Source of the DNA: JAIBJN01 sp963847985
Lineage (GTDB): Bacteria > Actinomycetota > Thermoleophilia > Gaiellales > Gaiellaceae
DNA: 64,000 nt
Direction of reading: 5' to 3'
NCBI GenBank assembly: GCA_963847985.1
Contig: CAWKBS010000008.1
Coordinates: forward strand, 186,001-250,000
Below, piece by piece: positions 34,610-43,523 of this stretch. Each line of letters opens with the position of its first letter. Position 1 is the stretch's first letter. The position numbers and the translations under genes are program-made. Under the pieces are notes generated by a model that was given only the letters and a program-made list of their open reading frames with translations, made no database searches and had not been told where the DNA came from.

Positions 34610-35253
34610 GCCTCGACGGCCTCCGGCGTCAGCTCGGCGATCGAGGCAAGGACGAGGTCGGCCTCGGCGAGCGCGCCCGCCGCCGGCGGATACTGCGGAT
34701 TGGGCACGGCGAGGACGCGCATGCCGGCTCCCTTCGCGCTCAGGATGCCGTTCTCGGAGTCCTCGACCGCCGCGCAACGGTCGGGGGCGGCGCCGAGGCG
34801 CCGAGCGGCCTCGAGGTAGACGTCCGGCGCAGGCTTGCCGCGCGCGACCTCCTCCGAGGAGACCGTCTGCCGGAAGGACTGCGCGAGCCCCGAGCTCTCG
34901 AGGGCGAAGTCGATCAGCTCGCGGTTGGAGGACGAAGCCAGTCCCAGCGGCCAGCGGGCGGCGAGCCGCTCCACCGCCTCGACCGCTCCCGGGATGAGGG
35001 GGAGCCGGGTCCGGTAGACGGCCGCCATGCGCTCCACCACCTCCGCGTTGATCTCCTCGGGCGACTCCGCCAGCCCGATCACGTCGTGCATGTAGCGCGA
35101 CCACTCCGGCGAGCTCATGCCCATCATGTCCCGCGAGGCCTGGTCGTGCCAGCGGCCTCCGCGCTCCTCCGCGAGCTCCTGGCGCACGTCGTCCCAGACG
35201 TGCTCGGAGTCGACGATGATGCCGTCGAGGTCGAAGACGACCGCCTCGATCAC
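34606..35253 (-). CDS. HAD-superfamily phosphatase (beta-phosphoglucomutase-like)
   Basis: 215 residues from GTG at 35253, which overlaps the flavin-reductase stop. Motif I is VVFDLDGIIVDSEHVW (nucleophile Asp and acid Asp). It has a helical cap, motif II GLASSSNRE, motif III Lys in VARGKPAPDVYLEA, and motif IV CAAVEDSENGILSAKGAGM. This is subfamily IA with a C1 cap, most like beta-phosphoglucomutase or small sugar-phosphate phosphatases. The substrate is not predictable. It is the last gene of the run 36286 to 34606. Confidence 0.87.
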   Translation of the reverse strand: MIEAVVFDLDGIIVDSEHVWDDVRQELAEERGGRWHDQASRDMMGMSSPEWSRYMHDVIGLAESPEEINAEVVERMAAVYRTRLPLIPGAVEAVERLAARWPLGLASSSNRELIDFALESSGLAQSFRQTVSSEEVARGKPAPDVYLEAARRLGAAPDRCAAVEDSENGILSAKGAGMRVLAVPNPQYPPAAGALAEADLVLASIAELTPEAVEA

Positions 35254-35726
35254 AGGGCCGCGTACCCCTGGCCCACGCGGACGAGAGCCGGGCCCGAGCG
35301 GCCCTGCTCCACGGCGACGACGCCGCCGACGAAGAGCGTGTGGCCGCCGACGGCGTGCTCGTCGACGAGGCGCGCCTCGATCCAGCCGAGCGCGCCGGCG
35401 AGGAGGGGCGCGCCGGTCTCGCCCTCGCGCCGGTCGATGCCGTGCCAGTGGGCGAGAGGCGGGACGCCGCGGGCGAAGTGCTGCGCGACGCCCTCCTGGT
35501 CGCCGGCGAGCAGGCTGAGCGCGAACCCGTCCGCCCGGCGCAGCAGCTCGTGCATCGCCGCCTGCCGGCTCACCGACACGCCGACGAGCGGCGGCTCCAG
35601 CGAAAGCGAGACCACCGAGGTGACGGTGAGCCCGAGCTGGTCGCCGTCCGCGTCCACGGTCAGGACGGCTACCCCGGTCGGGAGGCCCCGGAGAAGCGAG
35701 CGCAGCTCGTCGGCGACGTCCGTCAG
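35250..35726 (-). CDS. Flavin reductase-like FMN-binding protein, CTG start
   Basis: 158 residues. The domain begins LRSLLRGLPTGVAVLTVDAD, then GLTVTSVVSLSLEPPLVGVS and LSLLAGDQEGVAQHFA, a typical Flavin_Reduct (HpaC-like) split-barrel that reduces FMN with NAD(P)H. The first ATG/GTG/TTG in frame (GTG 35657) would remove the conserved first strand. The in-frame CTG at 35726 overlaps the stop of the upstream gene as CTGA and gives the full family N-terminus. It is coupled at both ends with its neighbours. Confidence 0.8.
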   Translation of the reverse strand: MTDVADELRSLLRGLPTGVAVLTVDADGDQLGLTVTSVVSLSLEPPLVGVSVSRQAAMHELLRRADGFALSLLAGDQEGVAQHFARGVPPLAHWHGIDRREGETGAPLLAGALGWIEARLVDEHAVGGHTLFVGGVVAVEQGRSGPALVRVGQGYAAL

Positions 35727-36286
35727 CGGCGCCGATCGACCTCGAGCGCCTCGAGCAGCCCGGAGTCCCGCGCGGACGGCTCCTGGTGCGGGACGAGATC
35801 CGCGAGCTGAGCAGCCAACTCGCGGAGGTCGTCGACGACCCGGCTCCGTCGCTCTTCGAGCGACCTGACCTCCTCGCGCAGCCGTTCGTGGCCGCTCTGC
35901 GCATCGCCCTGGATCCGTGCGGCCATCTCGTGCGCCGCCTCACGCGTCGCCTGGGCCTGCTCCTCGGCGTCCGCGAGGATTCGCCGGCCTTCCTCCTCGG
36001 CCTCGCGTCGCTGTTGCGTCCCGTAGCTGTCCACCGCAGCCTTGATGTCGAGGGCATAGTCGTCGGCCTCCGAGCGGGTCCGCTCCGCCTCGCGCGTCAG
36101 CTCCGCGATGCGCGCGGCGGCATCCACATGCGCCCCTTCGACGATCTCGGCAGCTTGTGCCCGCGCCTCGGCGCGGATCCTCTCCGCAGCCTCCTCCGCC
36201 GCTTGCAGCACGCCGACGACCGCGTCACCGACGTCCCCGTAGGCCATCGGCTCACCGGGTGACGGTGTCTGCTCCGAACCGTGCAC
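35723..36286 (-). CDS. DivIVA/coiled-coil-like cytoplasmic protein
   Basis: 187 residues from GTG at 36286, preceded by GAGGAGC at ideal spacing. After a short head (SPGEPMAYGDVGDAVVGVLQ) almost the whole protein is a charged coiled coil (AAEEAAERIRAEARAQAAEI, ILADAEEQAQATREAAHEMA, REEVRSLEERRSRVVDDLRE). The head plus coiled coil resembles small DivIVA-like proteins involved in polar growth or division, but the diagnostic DivIVA head is weak. It is divergent from the AhpD-like gene at 36384. Confidence 0.6.
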   Translation of the reverse strand: MHGSEQTPSPGEPMAYGDVGDAVVGVLQAAEEAAERIRAEARAQAAEIVEGAHVDAAARIAELTREAERTRSEADDYALDIKAAVDSYGTQQRREAEEEGRRILADAEEQAQATREAAHEMAARIQGDAQSGHERLREEVRSLEERRSRVVDDLRELAAQLADLVPHQEPSARDSGLLEALEVDRRR

Positions 36287-36383
36287 GAAACGCTCCTCGG
36301 TCGACTTGACGGACGTGCGAGGCTGGATCGTAGAGCATCCGAGCTGGAACGGATGCCGCGCCGTGCGGCAGACTACGCCGAGC

Positions 36384-36933
36384 ATGCCGCACATCAGGCA
36401 GGTCGAGGTCGACGAGGCGACGGGTCTGCTCGCGAAGGAGTACGACGCCGCGATCGACCGGGCGGGCAAGGTCTTCAACATCGTCAAGGCCATGTGCCTG
36501 AACCCGGTCGTCCTCAACCGCTCGATGGAGCTCTACAAAGCGATCATGTTCGGTCCGTCCAAGCTGTCGCGGATCGAGCGGGAGCTGCTCGCCACGGTCG
36601 TCTCCACCGCGAACGACTGCCACTACTGACTGCACTCGCACTCCGACGACCTCCGTGCCGAGGGCGCAGCAGACGAATTGGCCGAGCATGCGAAGCACGA
36701 CTACCGGCAGGCGGAGCTCGAACCGCGCGTCCGGGCGCTCTGCGACTACGCGATCAAGCTGACCGCGTCGCCCGCGGAAGTCGGCCTGGAGGACGCCGAG
36801 CTGCTGCGCAGCCCACGGCTGGAGCGACGCCGCCATCCACGACGCCATCCAGGTCATCTCCTTCTTCAACTACATCAACCGGATCGCCGAAGGCGTCGGC
36901 GTCGAGCCCGAGCCCGAGTGGGACCACGAGTGA
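36384..36933 (+). CDS. AhpD/carboxymuconolactone-decarboxylase-like peroxidase, probable selenoprotein (UGA in CxxU; plus one frameshift)
   Basis: About 182 residues from ATG at 36384 (MPHIRQVEVDEATGLLAKEY). The family active site CxxCxxxH appears as Cys-His-Tyr-UGA-Leu-His-Ser-His: the TGA at 36627-36629 is exactly where the second, peroxidatic Cys belongs. The same frame then continues with SDDLRAEGAADELAEHAKHD and ALCDYAIKLTASPAEVGLED. One extra base near 36812 leads into AHGWSDAAIHDAIQVISFFN and YINRIAEGVGVEPEP. A short stem (36635-36641 with 36655-36662, one bulge) follows the UGA. Members reduce hydroperoxides. Selenocysteine is inferred; a nonsense mutation or base error is the alternative. 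Confidence 0.65.
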
Positions 36934-36989
36934 GCCCGGCAACATGCGACGTTGGTACTGACCTGATCAGCATTTAGGCTCCCGTCGCC

Positions 36990-38327
36990 ATGGAGATCGT
37001 CGTCCTCGGAGCCGGCCAGGTCGGTGCGACCATCGTCGAGGCGCTGCACGGCGACCACGACGTCACCATCGTCGACCTCGACTCGGCGCGGCTGCAGGCG
37101 CTCTCCTACCGCTACGACGTCCGCACGGTGCGTGGGAACGGGGCGACGCGCCGGGTCCTGCAGGACGCGGGCATCGAGCGGGCGGCCCTCATGATCGCCT
37201 GCACCTCGCGCGACGAGATCAACCTCGTCGCCGGCACGCTGGTCAAGAAGCTCTCCGCGGCGCAGACGATCGTGCGGACCTCCAATCCCGAGTACATGGA
37301 GGCGTGGCAGGAGCGGCAGATCGACGTCGACTTCATGGTCTCGTCCGAGCTGGAGACGGCGCATGCCGTCTCGCGCACGATCGGCGTCCCCGCGGCGAAG
37401 CAGACCGACTTCTTCGCGGACGGCCAGGTGCAGATCGTCGAGTTCGACGTCCCGCTGGAGGCGCCGGCCGAAGGCGGCTACGGCGAGGTCGTCGGGCTCC
37501 AGCTGAAGGCGGCCAAGGTGCCGGGGAACTCGAAGGTGGCCAGCATCATCCGCGGCGACCGCGTCCTCGTCCCGCGCGGAGACGAGTCGATCCTGCCGGG
37601 CGACCGGATCATCGTCATCGGCTCGCCCGACGCGGCACGGGAGTGGAGCCGCCTGATGACACACGGCCAGCAGCCCGTGGACGACGTCGTCATCTACGGC
37701 GCCGGCGCGACCGGCCTCGCCATCGCCCACGTGCTCCTCGACCAGGGGATCCGCGTCCGGCTGATCGAGCCTGACGAGGAGCGCGCGCGCGAGGTGGCCG
37801 AGGAGCTGCCCGACGCCCGCGTCTACTGCGCCACCGGCGTCGACCCCGACTTCATCGAGCGCGAGCGGATCGGACAGACGCGCGCGGCGATCTTCGCCAT
37901 GCGCGAGGACTCGAAGAACCTCTACGCGGCTACGCTGGCTCGCGCGCACGGAATCGGCTTCACCATCGGCATCGTCCACGAGCCCATCTCCACCGAGGTC
38001 TTCGAGCGCGCCGGCGTCGACGTGGCGGTGAACCCGCGGTCCGTAACGGCGGAGGAGATCGTCCGCTTCGCCCACGACCCGCGTGTCCGCCAGCTCGCCA
38101 TGCTCGAGGGCGATCGCTTCGAGATCCTCGACATCACGGTGCGCGAGACGAGCAAGCTCGTACGCATTCCCTTCAAGGAGCTGCCCATGACGGGATCCCT
38201 GATCGGCGCCATCGTCCGCGACGGAACGGCGATCTTCCCGCACGGGGGCGACCGGCTCGAGCCCGACGACCGGGCGATCATCTTCACGGAGTCGCGCCGC
38301 GTGGCCGAGGTCGAGAAGGCCCTGTAG
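36990..38327 (+). CDS. trkA: Trk potassium-uptake regulatory subunit TrkA
   Basis: 445 residues with two RCK units. The first RCK_N is MEIVVLGAGQVGATIVEALH (GxGxxG), with VVDLD-type DVTIVDLDSARLQAL. The second is VVIYGAGATGLAIAHVLLDQ. Each is followed by an RCK_C (TrkA_C) domain, the last containing LPMTGSLIGAIVRDGTAIFP. It is a peripheral NAD(H)/nucleotide-binding gate that controls TrkH channels in the membrane. It is followed after 3 nt by trkH, so the two are co-transcribed. Confidence 0.92.
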   Translation: MEIVVLGAGQVGATIVEALHGDHDVTIVDLDSARLQALSYRYDVRTVRGNGATRRVLQDAGIERAALMIACTSRDEINLVAGTLVKKLSAAQTIVRTSNPEYMEAWQERQIDVDFMVSSELETAHAVSRTIGVPAAKQTDFFADGQVQIVEFDVPLEAPAEGGYGEVVGLQLKAAKVPGNSKVASIIRGDRVLVPRGDESILPGDRIIVIGSPDAAREWSRLMTHGQQPVDDVVIYGAGATGLAIAHVLLDQGIRVRLIEPDEERAREVAEELPDARVYCATGVDPDFIERERIGQTRAAIFAMREDSKNLYAATLARAHGIGFTIGIVHEPISTEVFERAGVDVAVNPRSVTAEEIVRFAHDPRVRQLAMLEGDRFEILDITVRETSKLVRIPFKELPMTGSLIGAIVRDGTAIFPHGGDRLEPDDRAIIFTESRRVAEVEKAL

Positions 38328-38330
38328 CCG

Positions 38331-39845
38331 ATGGGCCTCCCGCGCCCGAGGCTCGGGGTGGACGTCGGAAGCGCCGTCAACCTCGTCGGCGCCGTTCTCA
38401 AGTACCTCGGCGCCGCGTTCCTCTTCCCCGCGCTGATCGCGCTCGGCTCGAACGAGCAGGCGTGGCCCTTCCTCGTCTCGGCGGCGATCACGGGCGGGAC
38501 GGGGTTCCTCGTCGAGCGGGGAACCCGCGGGAAGGAGCTGATCGGCCCCCGTGAGGGCTTCCTCGTCGTGGCGCTCACCTGGCTCGCGCTCCCCGTGTTC
38601 GGGGCGCTTCCGTACCTCCTGGCCGACGAGCCTCAGCTTGCGCGCCCGATCGACGCCTACTTCGAGGCGATGTCGGGCTTCACCGCGACCGGCGCCACGG
38701 TCCTCACGGACATCGAGGCGCTGGACAGCTCGCTGCTCATGTGGCGCCAGCTCACGCAGTGGCTGGGCGGGATGGGGATCATCGTCCTCGCGGTCGCGAT
38801 CCTGCCGCGGCTGCGCATCGGCGGCCGTCAGCTTCTCCACTCGGAGCTCGCCGGGCCGACGGAGGTCGAGCGCCTCTCGGCGACCATCCGGGAGACGGCA
38901 CGGCGCCTCTGGGTGCTCTACCTTGCGCTCACCCTGCTGGCGATCGCGATCTTCACGGTCTACGGCTGGACCGGCGCCGACCCGGCGATGAACCTGTACG
39001 AGGCCACGGCGACCGCGTTCTCGACCCTCGCGATCGGCGGCTTCTCGACCCAGAACGAGTCGGCGGCGGCGTTCGCTCCGATCACGCAGTGGACGATGAT
39101 CGTCTTCCTCGTGCTCGCGGGCGTGAACTTCCTCCGCCTCTACCTCGTGCTCGTACGCGGCCAGGTGCGAGCCGTCACCCGCGACGACGAGTTTCGCCTC
39201 TACCTCGCCTTCCTCGTCGGGGGATCCGCGCTCCTGCTCCTGGAGCTCGTCGGCGGCGATCTCTTCAGCGGGGAGGAAGCGGTCAGGAACGCGGTCTTCC
39301 AGGCGGTCTCGATCATGACGACGGCCGGCTTCGCCAGTGCGGACTACACCGAGTGGAGCGCGCTCGCCGAGCTGACCCTCCTCTTGCTCATGTTCGTCGG
39401 GGCCTCTGCCGGGTCGACCGGCGGCTCCATCAAGGTGATCAGGCACCTGCTGATGTTCAGGATCATCCGGCGGGAGCTGGAGCAGACGGTCCACCGCGAG
39501 ATCGTCCTTCCGGTGCGCCTGAACGCCAATGTCGTCGACGACCGGGCCTTGCGCGGGATCGTGGTGTTCATCGTCCTCTACATCGGCCTCTTCGCCCTCG
39601 GCGGGCTCGGGCTCGTGATCGACGCCAGGCGCGCCGCGGTCGACGTGCAGTCGTTCGAGGCTCTCGGCGCGGCCGCGGCCTGCCTCGGCAACGTCGGCCC
39701 CGGATTCGGCTTCGCCGGCCCGTTCGGCTCGTACGCGTCCTTCAGCGACCTCTCCACCGGCGTCCTCACGGGGCTCATGTGGCTCGGACGCCTGGAGATC
39801 GTCCCCGTCGCAGTTCTGCTCTTCAGAGGGTACTGGCGAGGGTGA
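38331..39845 (+). CDS. trkH: Trk potassium transporter membrane subunit TrkH (first copy)
   Basis: 504 residues, polytopic, with the four membrane-pore-membrane repeats of the TrkH/KtrB family. Pore loops are AMSGFTATGATVL, STLAIGGFSTQN, SIMTTAGFASAD and CLGNVGPGFGFAGP, each with a selectivity Gly. QWLGGMGIIVLAVAILPRLR is a TrkH hallmark. It conducts K+ under TrkA control. It overlaps the next trkH copy by GTGA. Confidence 0.92.
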   Translation: MGLPRPRLGVDVGSAVNLVGAVLKYLGAAFLFPALIALGSNEQAWPFLVSAAITGGTGFLVERGTRGKELIGPREGFLVVALTWLALPVFGALPYLLADEPQLARPIDAYFEAMSGFTATGATVLTDIEALDSSLLMWRQLTQWLGGMGIIVLAVAILPRLRIGGRQLLHSELAGPTEVERLSATIRETARRLWVLYLALTLLAIAIFTVYGWTGADPAMNLYEATATAFSTLAIGGFSTQNESAAAFAPITQWTMIVFLVLAGVNFLRLYLVLVRGQVRAVTRDDEFRLYLAFLVGGSALLLLELVGGDLFSGEEAVRNAVFQAVSIMTTAGFASADYTEWSALAELTLLLLMFVGASAGSTGGSIKVIRHLLMFRIIRRELEQTVHREIVLPVRLNANVVDDRALRGIVVFIVLYIGLFALGGLGLVIDARRAAVDVQSFEALGAAAACLGNVGPGFGFAGPFGSYASFSDLSTGVLTGLMWLGRLEIVPVAVLLFRGYWRG

Positions 39846-41371
39846 GGACGCTGTCCCTCCTCCGGCACGGCGTCGCCGTCGACATCGGTGCCGCCCTGAA
39901 CCTCGTCGGCGCGCTTCTCCGTTACCTCTCGCTGGCCTTCCTCTTCCCGGTGGCGCTCGCGCTCGGCTACTCGGAGCCGTTCTGGCCGTACCTCGCCGCC
40001 GGGGCGCTCGCTGCCTTCGGCGGCTGGGGGCTCGAAGCCGTGACCCGGGGCAAGGAGCACGTCGGCGTCCGGGAAGGCTTTCTGGTCGTCGCCCTGACCT
40101 GGCTGCTGGGCTCCGTTGCGATCGCCGTCTCCTACCTCCTGTCTGGCGAGGACCAGCTGTCGCGCCCGGTGGACGCGCTCTTCGAAGCGATGTCGGGCAT
40201 GACGACGACCGGATCGAGCGTCGTCGCCGACGTCTCCACCCTCGACAAGTCGCTCGTGATGTGGCGCCAGTTCACGCAGTGGTTCGGCGGCATGGGGATC
40301 ATCGTGCTGGCACTCGCCGTGCTGCCGCGGCTCCGGGTCGGCGGCCGACAGCTCATGGAGTCCGAGGCGCCCGGCCCCGAGGTGGAGGCGCTGGCGGCGT
40401 CGATCCGCGACACGGCCAGGCGGCTCTGGCTGTTGTACGTGGCGTTGACGGCGCTCCTCATCGCCATCCTCGCCGTCTTCGGCTGGTCGGGGATCGACGA
40501 GCGCATGAGCCTCTTCAACGCAGTCGCCTACGCCTTCTCGGCGATGCCGACGGGCGGCTTCGGGATCGACCCGCGCTCGCTGGAGGGCTACGCGCCCGCC
40601 TCGCAGTGGGTGCTTGCGCTGTTCATGACGCTCGCGGGCGCGAACTTCGCGCTGCTCTACCGCGCGTTCGTCCGCCGCAAGCCGGTTGCCCTAGTCCGCG
40701 ACGAGGAGTTCCGACTGTACGTCGGCCTGCTGGCGCTCGCCTCGGCGGTGCTCGCGGCGATCCTGTGGGACGCGGGGATCAGCGAGGGCGAGGAGGCGAT
40801 CCGCGAGGCCGTGTTCCAGACCGTGTCGATCATGACCACGACCGGGTTTGCGAGCACGGACTTCAACGAGTGGCTCGCGGTCGCGCCGGCCGCCGCCATG
40901 CTGATCGTGGCGCTCATGTTCCCCGGCGGCTCCGCCGGCTCGACGTCGGGCTCGATCAAGGTCGTGCGCCACCTCGTCATCGGCCGGGTGCTGAAGCGCG
41001 AGCTCGACCAGGCGATGCACCCGGAGTACGTGAGCCCCGTCCGGCTCAACCGGATCGCCGTCGACGAGCGAACCGTGCGCGCGGTGATCGCGTTCGTGCT
41101 CCTCTACGTAGGGGCCTTCGTGATCGGGGCGCTGCTGCTCCTGCTCGACGCGCACCGCGTCGACCTCGAGCTGTCGCCGTTCGACGCGCTGGCCGCCTCG
41201 GCGACCACGCTCGGTAACGTCGGCCCGGCGTTCGGGTTCGCGGGCCCGATGGGCTCGTTCGAGCCGTTCAGCGACGTCTCGACGGGCATCATGACCGGCC
41301 TGATGTGGATGGGCCGCCTTGAGATCGTGCCCGTGGTCGCGCTGCTCACGAGGGCGTATTGGCGCGCCTGA
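39842..41371 (+). CDS. trkH: Trk potassium transporter membrane subunit TrkH (second copy)
   Basis: 509 residues from a GTG that overlaps the first trkH stop (GTGA). It is a tandem paralogue with the same architecture: SGMTTTGSSVVADV, FSAMPTGGFGIDPR, SIMTTTGFASTDF and TLGNVGPAFGFAGP pore loops, and QWFGGMGIIVLALAVLPRLR. The clear divergence from the first copy shows an old duplication. Tandem trkH genes may form hetero-oligomers or serve different affinities. It overlaps the KtrB-like gene by 13 bp. Confidence 0.92.
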   Translation: MRTLSLLRHGVAVDIGAALNLVGALLRYLSLAFLFPVALALGYSEPFWPYLAAGALAAFGGWGLEAVTRGKEHVGVREGFLVVALTWLLGSVAIAVSYLLSGEDQLSRPVDALFEAMSGMTTTGSSVVADVSTLDKSLVMWRQFTQWFGGMGIIVLALAVLPRLRVGGRQLMESEAPGPEVEALAASIRDTARRLWLLYVALTALLIAILAVFGWSGIDERMSLFNAVAYAFSAMPTGGFGIDPRSLEGYAPASQWVLALFMTLAGANFALLYRAFVRRKPVALVRDEEFRLYVGLLALASAVLAAILWDAGISEGEEAIREAVFQTVSIMTTTGFASTDFNEWLAVAPAAAMLIVALMFPGGSAGSTSGSIKVVRHLVIGRVLKRELDQAMHPEYVSPVRLNRIAVDERTVRAVIAFVLLYVGAFVIGALLLLLDAHRVDLELSPFDALAASATTLGNVGPAFGFAGPMGSFEPFSDVSTGIMTGLMWMGRLEIVPVVALLTRAYWRA

Positions 41372-42705
41372 CCGCCTGGCTCGGGCGCCGGCACCCGACG
41401 CAGCTCGTCGTCGGCGCCTTCGGCATCGGGATCCTCCTCGGAGCCGGCCTGCTCATGCTCCCGTTCGCGACGGAGAGTGGCGAGAGCGCCTCGTTCCTCA
41501 CCGCGATCTTCACCTCGACCTCGTCGATCTGCGTCACCGGGCTCGTCGTCGAGGACACGCCGACCTACTGGTCGACGTTCGGGGAGGTCGTGATCATGCT
41601 GCTCGTCCAGGTGGGCGGGCTGGGGATCATGACCCTGGCCTCGCTGCTCATCTTCGTGCTCGCCGGGAAGCTCGGCTTGCGTGGACGGCTTCTCGCCCAG
41701 GCGGAGGTGGCGGCGCCGCTCCTCGCCGACGTCCGCCGGCTGGTGTTCGCCGTGGTCAAGCTGAGCCTGATCTTCGAGGCGGCAGGTGCAACCATCCTCG
41801 CGCTGCGCTGGTGGACGGGGTACGAGTACTCGCTCGGCCGCTCGCTCTACCTGGGGGTCTTCCACGCGATCACGGCCTTCAACAACGCGGGGTTCGCCCT
41901 GTGGACCGACAACCTGACGCAGTTCGCGACCGACCCGTGGATCTGTGTGACCATCGCGCTCCTGATCATCGCGGGCGGCCTCGGCTTCCCCGTCTGGCTC
42001 GAGCTCGCCCGCCTTTGGCGCCGGCCGCACAGCTGGAGCCTGCACACGAAACTGACGCTGCTCCTCACGGCGATCCTCGTCGTCGGCGGGACGGGCGCCG
42101 TGCTCGCCTTCGAGTGGGGGAACCCCGGAACGCTCGGGCAGTTCGACGCGGGCGGGAAGCTCCTGGCCGGCTTCTTCCAAGGGGTGACCCCGCGGACGGC
42201 CGGCTTCAACACCGTCGACTACGGCGCGATGGAGCTCGAGACGCTCTTCGTCAGCGACTTCCTCATGTTCGTGGGGGCGGGCAGCGCCTCCACGGGCGGG
42301 GGGATCAAGGTCACGACCCTGGCGCTCCTGGCGCTCATGGTCTGGGCGGAACTGCGCGGCGACCCGCATGTGACGGCGTTTTCGCGCCGGTTGCCGGCGC
42401 ACGCGCAGCGGCAGGCATTCGCCATCGCCACGATCGCCCTCGTCGCCGTCGTCTTCAGCACGCTGGCGCTGATGGCCAACAGCGAGTTCACCCTCTCGCA
42501 GTCGCTCTTCGAGGCCTTCTCCGCGTTCGGCACGGTGGGCCTCTCCACCGGGATCACGGCCGACGTCGCCGCCGCCGGGCAGTGGATCCTGATCCTGCTC
42601 ATGTACCTCGGCCGGGTCGGGCCGCATACTCTCGGAGTCGCTCTCGTGCTCCGGGAGCGCCAGAGGCTCTACCGTTTCCCCGAAGAGCGACCGATCATCG
42701 GATAG
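41359..42705 (+). CDS. ktrB: Ktr/Trk-type potassium channel subunit KtrB
   Basis: 448 residues from TTG at 41359. Pore loops are TSTSSICVTGLVV, AITAFNNAGFALW, GVTPRTAGFNTVDY and EAFSAFGTVGLSTG. SASTGGGIKVTTLALLALMV and LMYLGRVGPHTLGVAL are typical of KtrB rather than TrkH. It should form a Na+- or voltage-linked K+ channel dimer on a KtrA ring. Its stop is directly followed by the candidate structured leader of ktrA. Confidence 0.9.
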   Translation: MARLTAWLGRRHPTQLVVGAFGIGILLGAGLLMLPFATESGESASFLTAIFTSTSSICVTGLVVEDTPTYWSTFGEVVIMLLVQVGGLGIMTLASLLIFVLAGKLGLRGRLLAQAEVAAPLLADVRRLVFAVVKLSLIFEAAGATILALRWWTGYEYSLGRSLYLGVFHAITAFNNAGFALWTDNLTQFATDPWICVTIALLIIAGGLGFPVWLELARLWRRPHSWSLHTKLTLLLTAILVVGGTGAVLAFEWGNPGTLGQFDAGGKLLAGFFQGVTPRTAGFNTVDYGAMELETLFVSDFLMFVGAGSASTGGGIKVTTLALLALMVWAELRGDPHVTAFSRRLPAHAQRQAFAIATIALVAVVFSTLALMANSEFTLSQSLFEAFSAFGTVGLSTGITADVAAAGQWILILLMYLGRVGPHTLGVALVLRERQRLYRFPEERPIIG

Positions 42706-42867
42706 GTGCCCCACCAGGCAATACACGCCCGCTTCTGCCCCGCGATCACGCGACGCCTGAGCCCACACTCGCCCTTGTCAAGGCTTCCGGCCTTGCCTGC
42801 GGACGAGCGCGGACTCATGCTTGGTGCTCGCGAAGCAGAAGCCGGCCAGCATCACCTGAAGGGGCAC
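42706..42867 (+). ncRNA. Candidate cis-regulatory RNA before ktrA (element copy 1)
   Basis: A 162-nt element starting right after the ktrB stop and ending 2 nt before the ktrA GTG. It aligns end to end with 58324-58486 (minus strand). Possible helices: closing GTGCCCC (42706-42712) with GGGGCAC (42861-42867, containing the ktrA Shine-Dalgarno); local TGCC/GGCA (42707-42710 with 42717-42720), exclusive with the closing helix; P1 GCTTCTGC/GCAGAAGC (42731-42738, 42835-42842); P2 GCCTGAG/CTCATGC; P3 CTCG/CGAG; P4 CAAGGC/GCCTTG. P1 and P2 show paired changes against copy 2. It does not match the ydaO, M-box or other riboswitch cores I know. Confidence 0.6.
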
Positions 42868-42869
42868 TA

Positions 42870-43523
42870 GTGGCTCACAGAGAATTCATCGTCATCGGGC
42901 TCGGCCGCTTCGGCGGTGGTCTCGCGGAGACCCTCGTCGGCATGGGCCACGAGGTGCTCGGCGTCGATTCGGACGCGAAGGCCGTGCAGGAGTTGTCGGG
43001 CGTGCTGACCCACGTCGTGGAAGCCGACTCGACGAGCGAGGCCACGATGCGCCAGCTCGGCGCGGGCGAGTTCGAAACGGCGGTCGTCGCCATCGGCACC
43101 GAGATCGAGGCGAGCATCCTCACCACCTCGGTGCTCGCCGACCTCGGAGTCCGGCGCATCGTGGCGAAGGCCGTGACCCAGGCCCACGGGCGCATCCTGG
43201 AGCGCGTCGGCGCGCACAGGGTCGTCTTCCCGGAGCGGGACATGGGCGTCCGCGTCGGGCACAGCCTCGCCGGCTCGATCCTCGACTACTTCGAGCTCGA
43301 CCCCGGCTTCGCAATCGTGGAGACGAGGGCGCCGCGCGACCTGCTCGGCAAGACGCTGGCGGCAGCCGAGGTGCGCAAGCGCTACGGCATCACCGTCGTC
43401 TGCATCAAGCCCGAGGGCGGCCCCTTCACCTACGCGACCCCCGACACGATCGCCCGCGAGGGCGACATCCTCGTCGTCGCCGGCGAGAAGGCGCGCGCCG
43501 AGGCCTTCGGCGAGCTCTCCTAG
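42870..43523 (+). CDS. ktrA: Ktr potassium-channel regulatory subunit KtrA
   Basis: 217 residues from GTG at 42870, with AAGGGG upstream lying inside the candidate RNA element. It has a single RCK_N (REFIVIGLGRFGGGLAETLV, GxGxFG) with GHEVLGVDSDAKAVQELSGV, followed by RCK_C (LGKTLAAAEVRKRYGITVVC, EGDILVVAGEKARAEAF). It forms the cytosolic gating ring of KtrB and binds nucleotides. In many bacteria KtrA genes are controlled by riboswitches, which makes the leader element notable. It is convergent with the esterase gene, overlapping by 4 bp. Confidence 0.92.
   Translation: MAHREFIVIGLGRFGGGLAETLVGMGHEVLGVDSDAKAVQELSGVLTHVVEADSTSEATMRQLGAGEFETAVVAIGTEIEASILTTSVLADLGVRRIVAKAVTQAHGRILERVGAHRVVFPERDMGVRVGHSLAGSILDYFELDPGFAIVETRAPRDLLGKTLAAAEVRKRYGITVVCIKPEGGPFTYATPDTIAREGDILVVAGEKARAEAFGELS

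Noticed and set aside
42706..42867. Classical ydaO (c-di-AMP) riboswitch before ktrA
   Set aside because: Position fits, but the conserved GGGGAACC/GGGGTGAATCC-type core segments were not found in either orientation, so the element is reported as unassigned.
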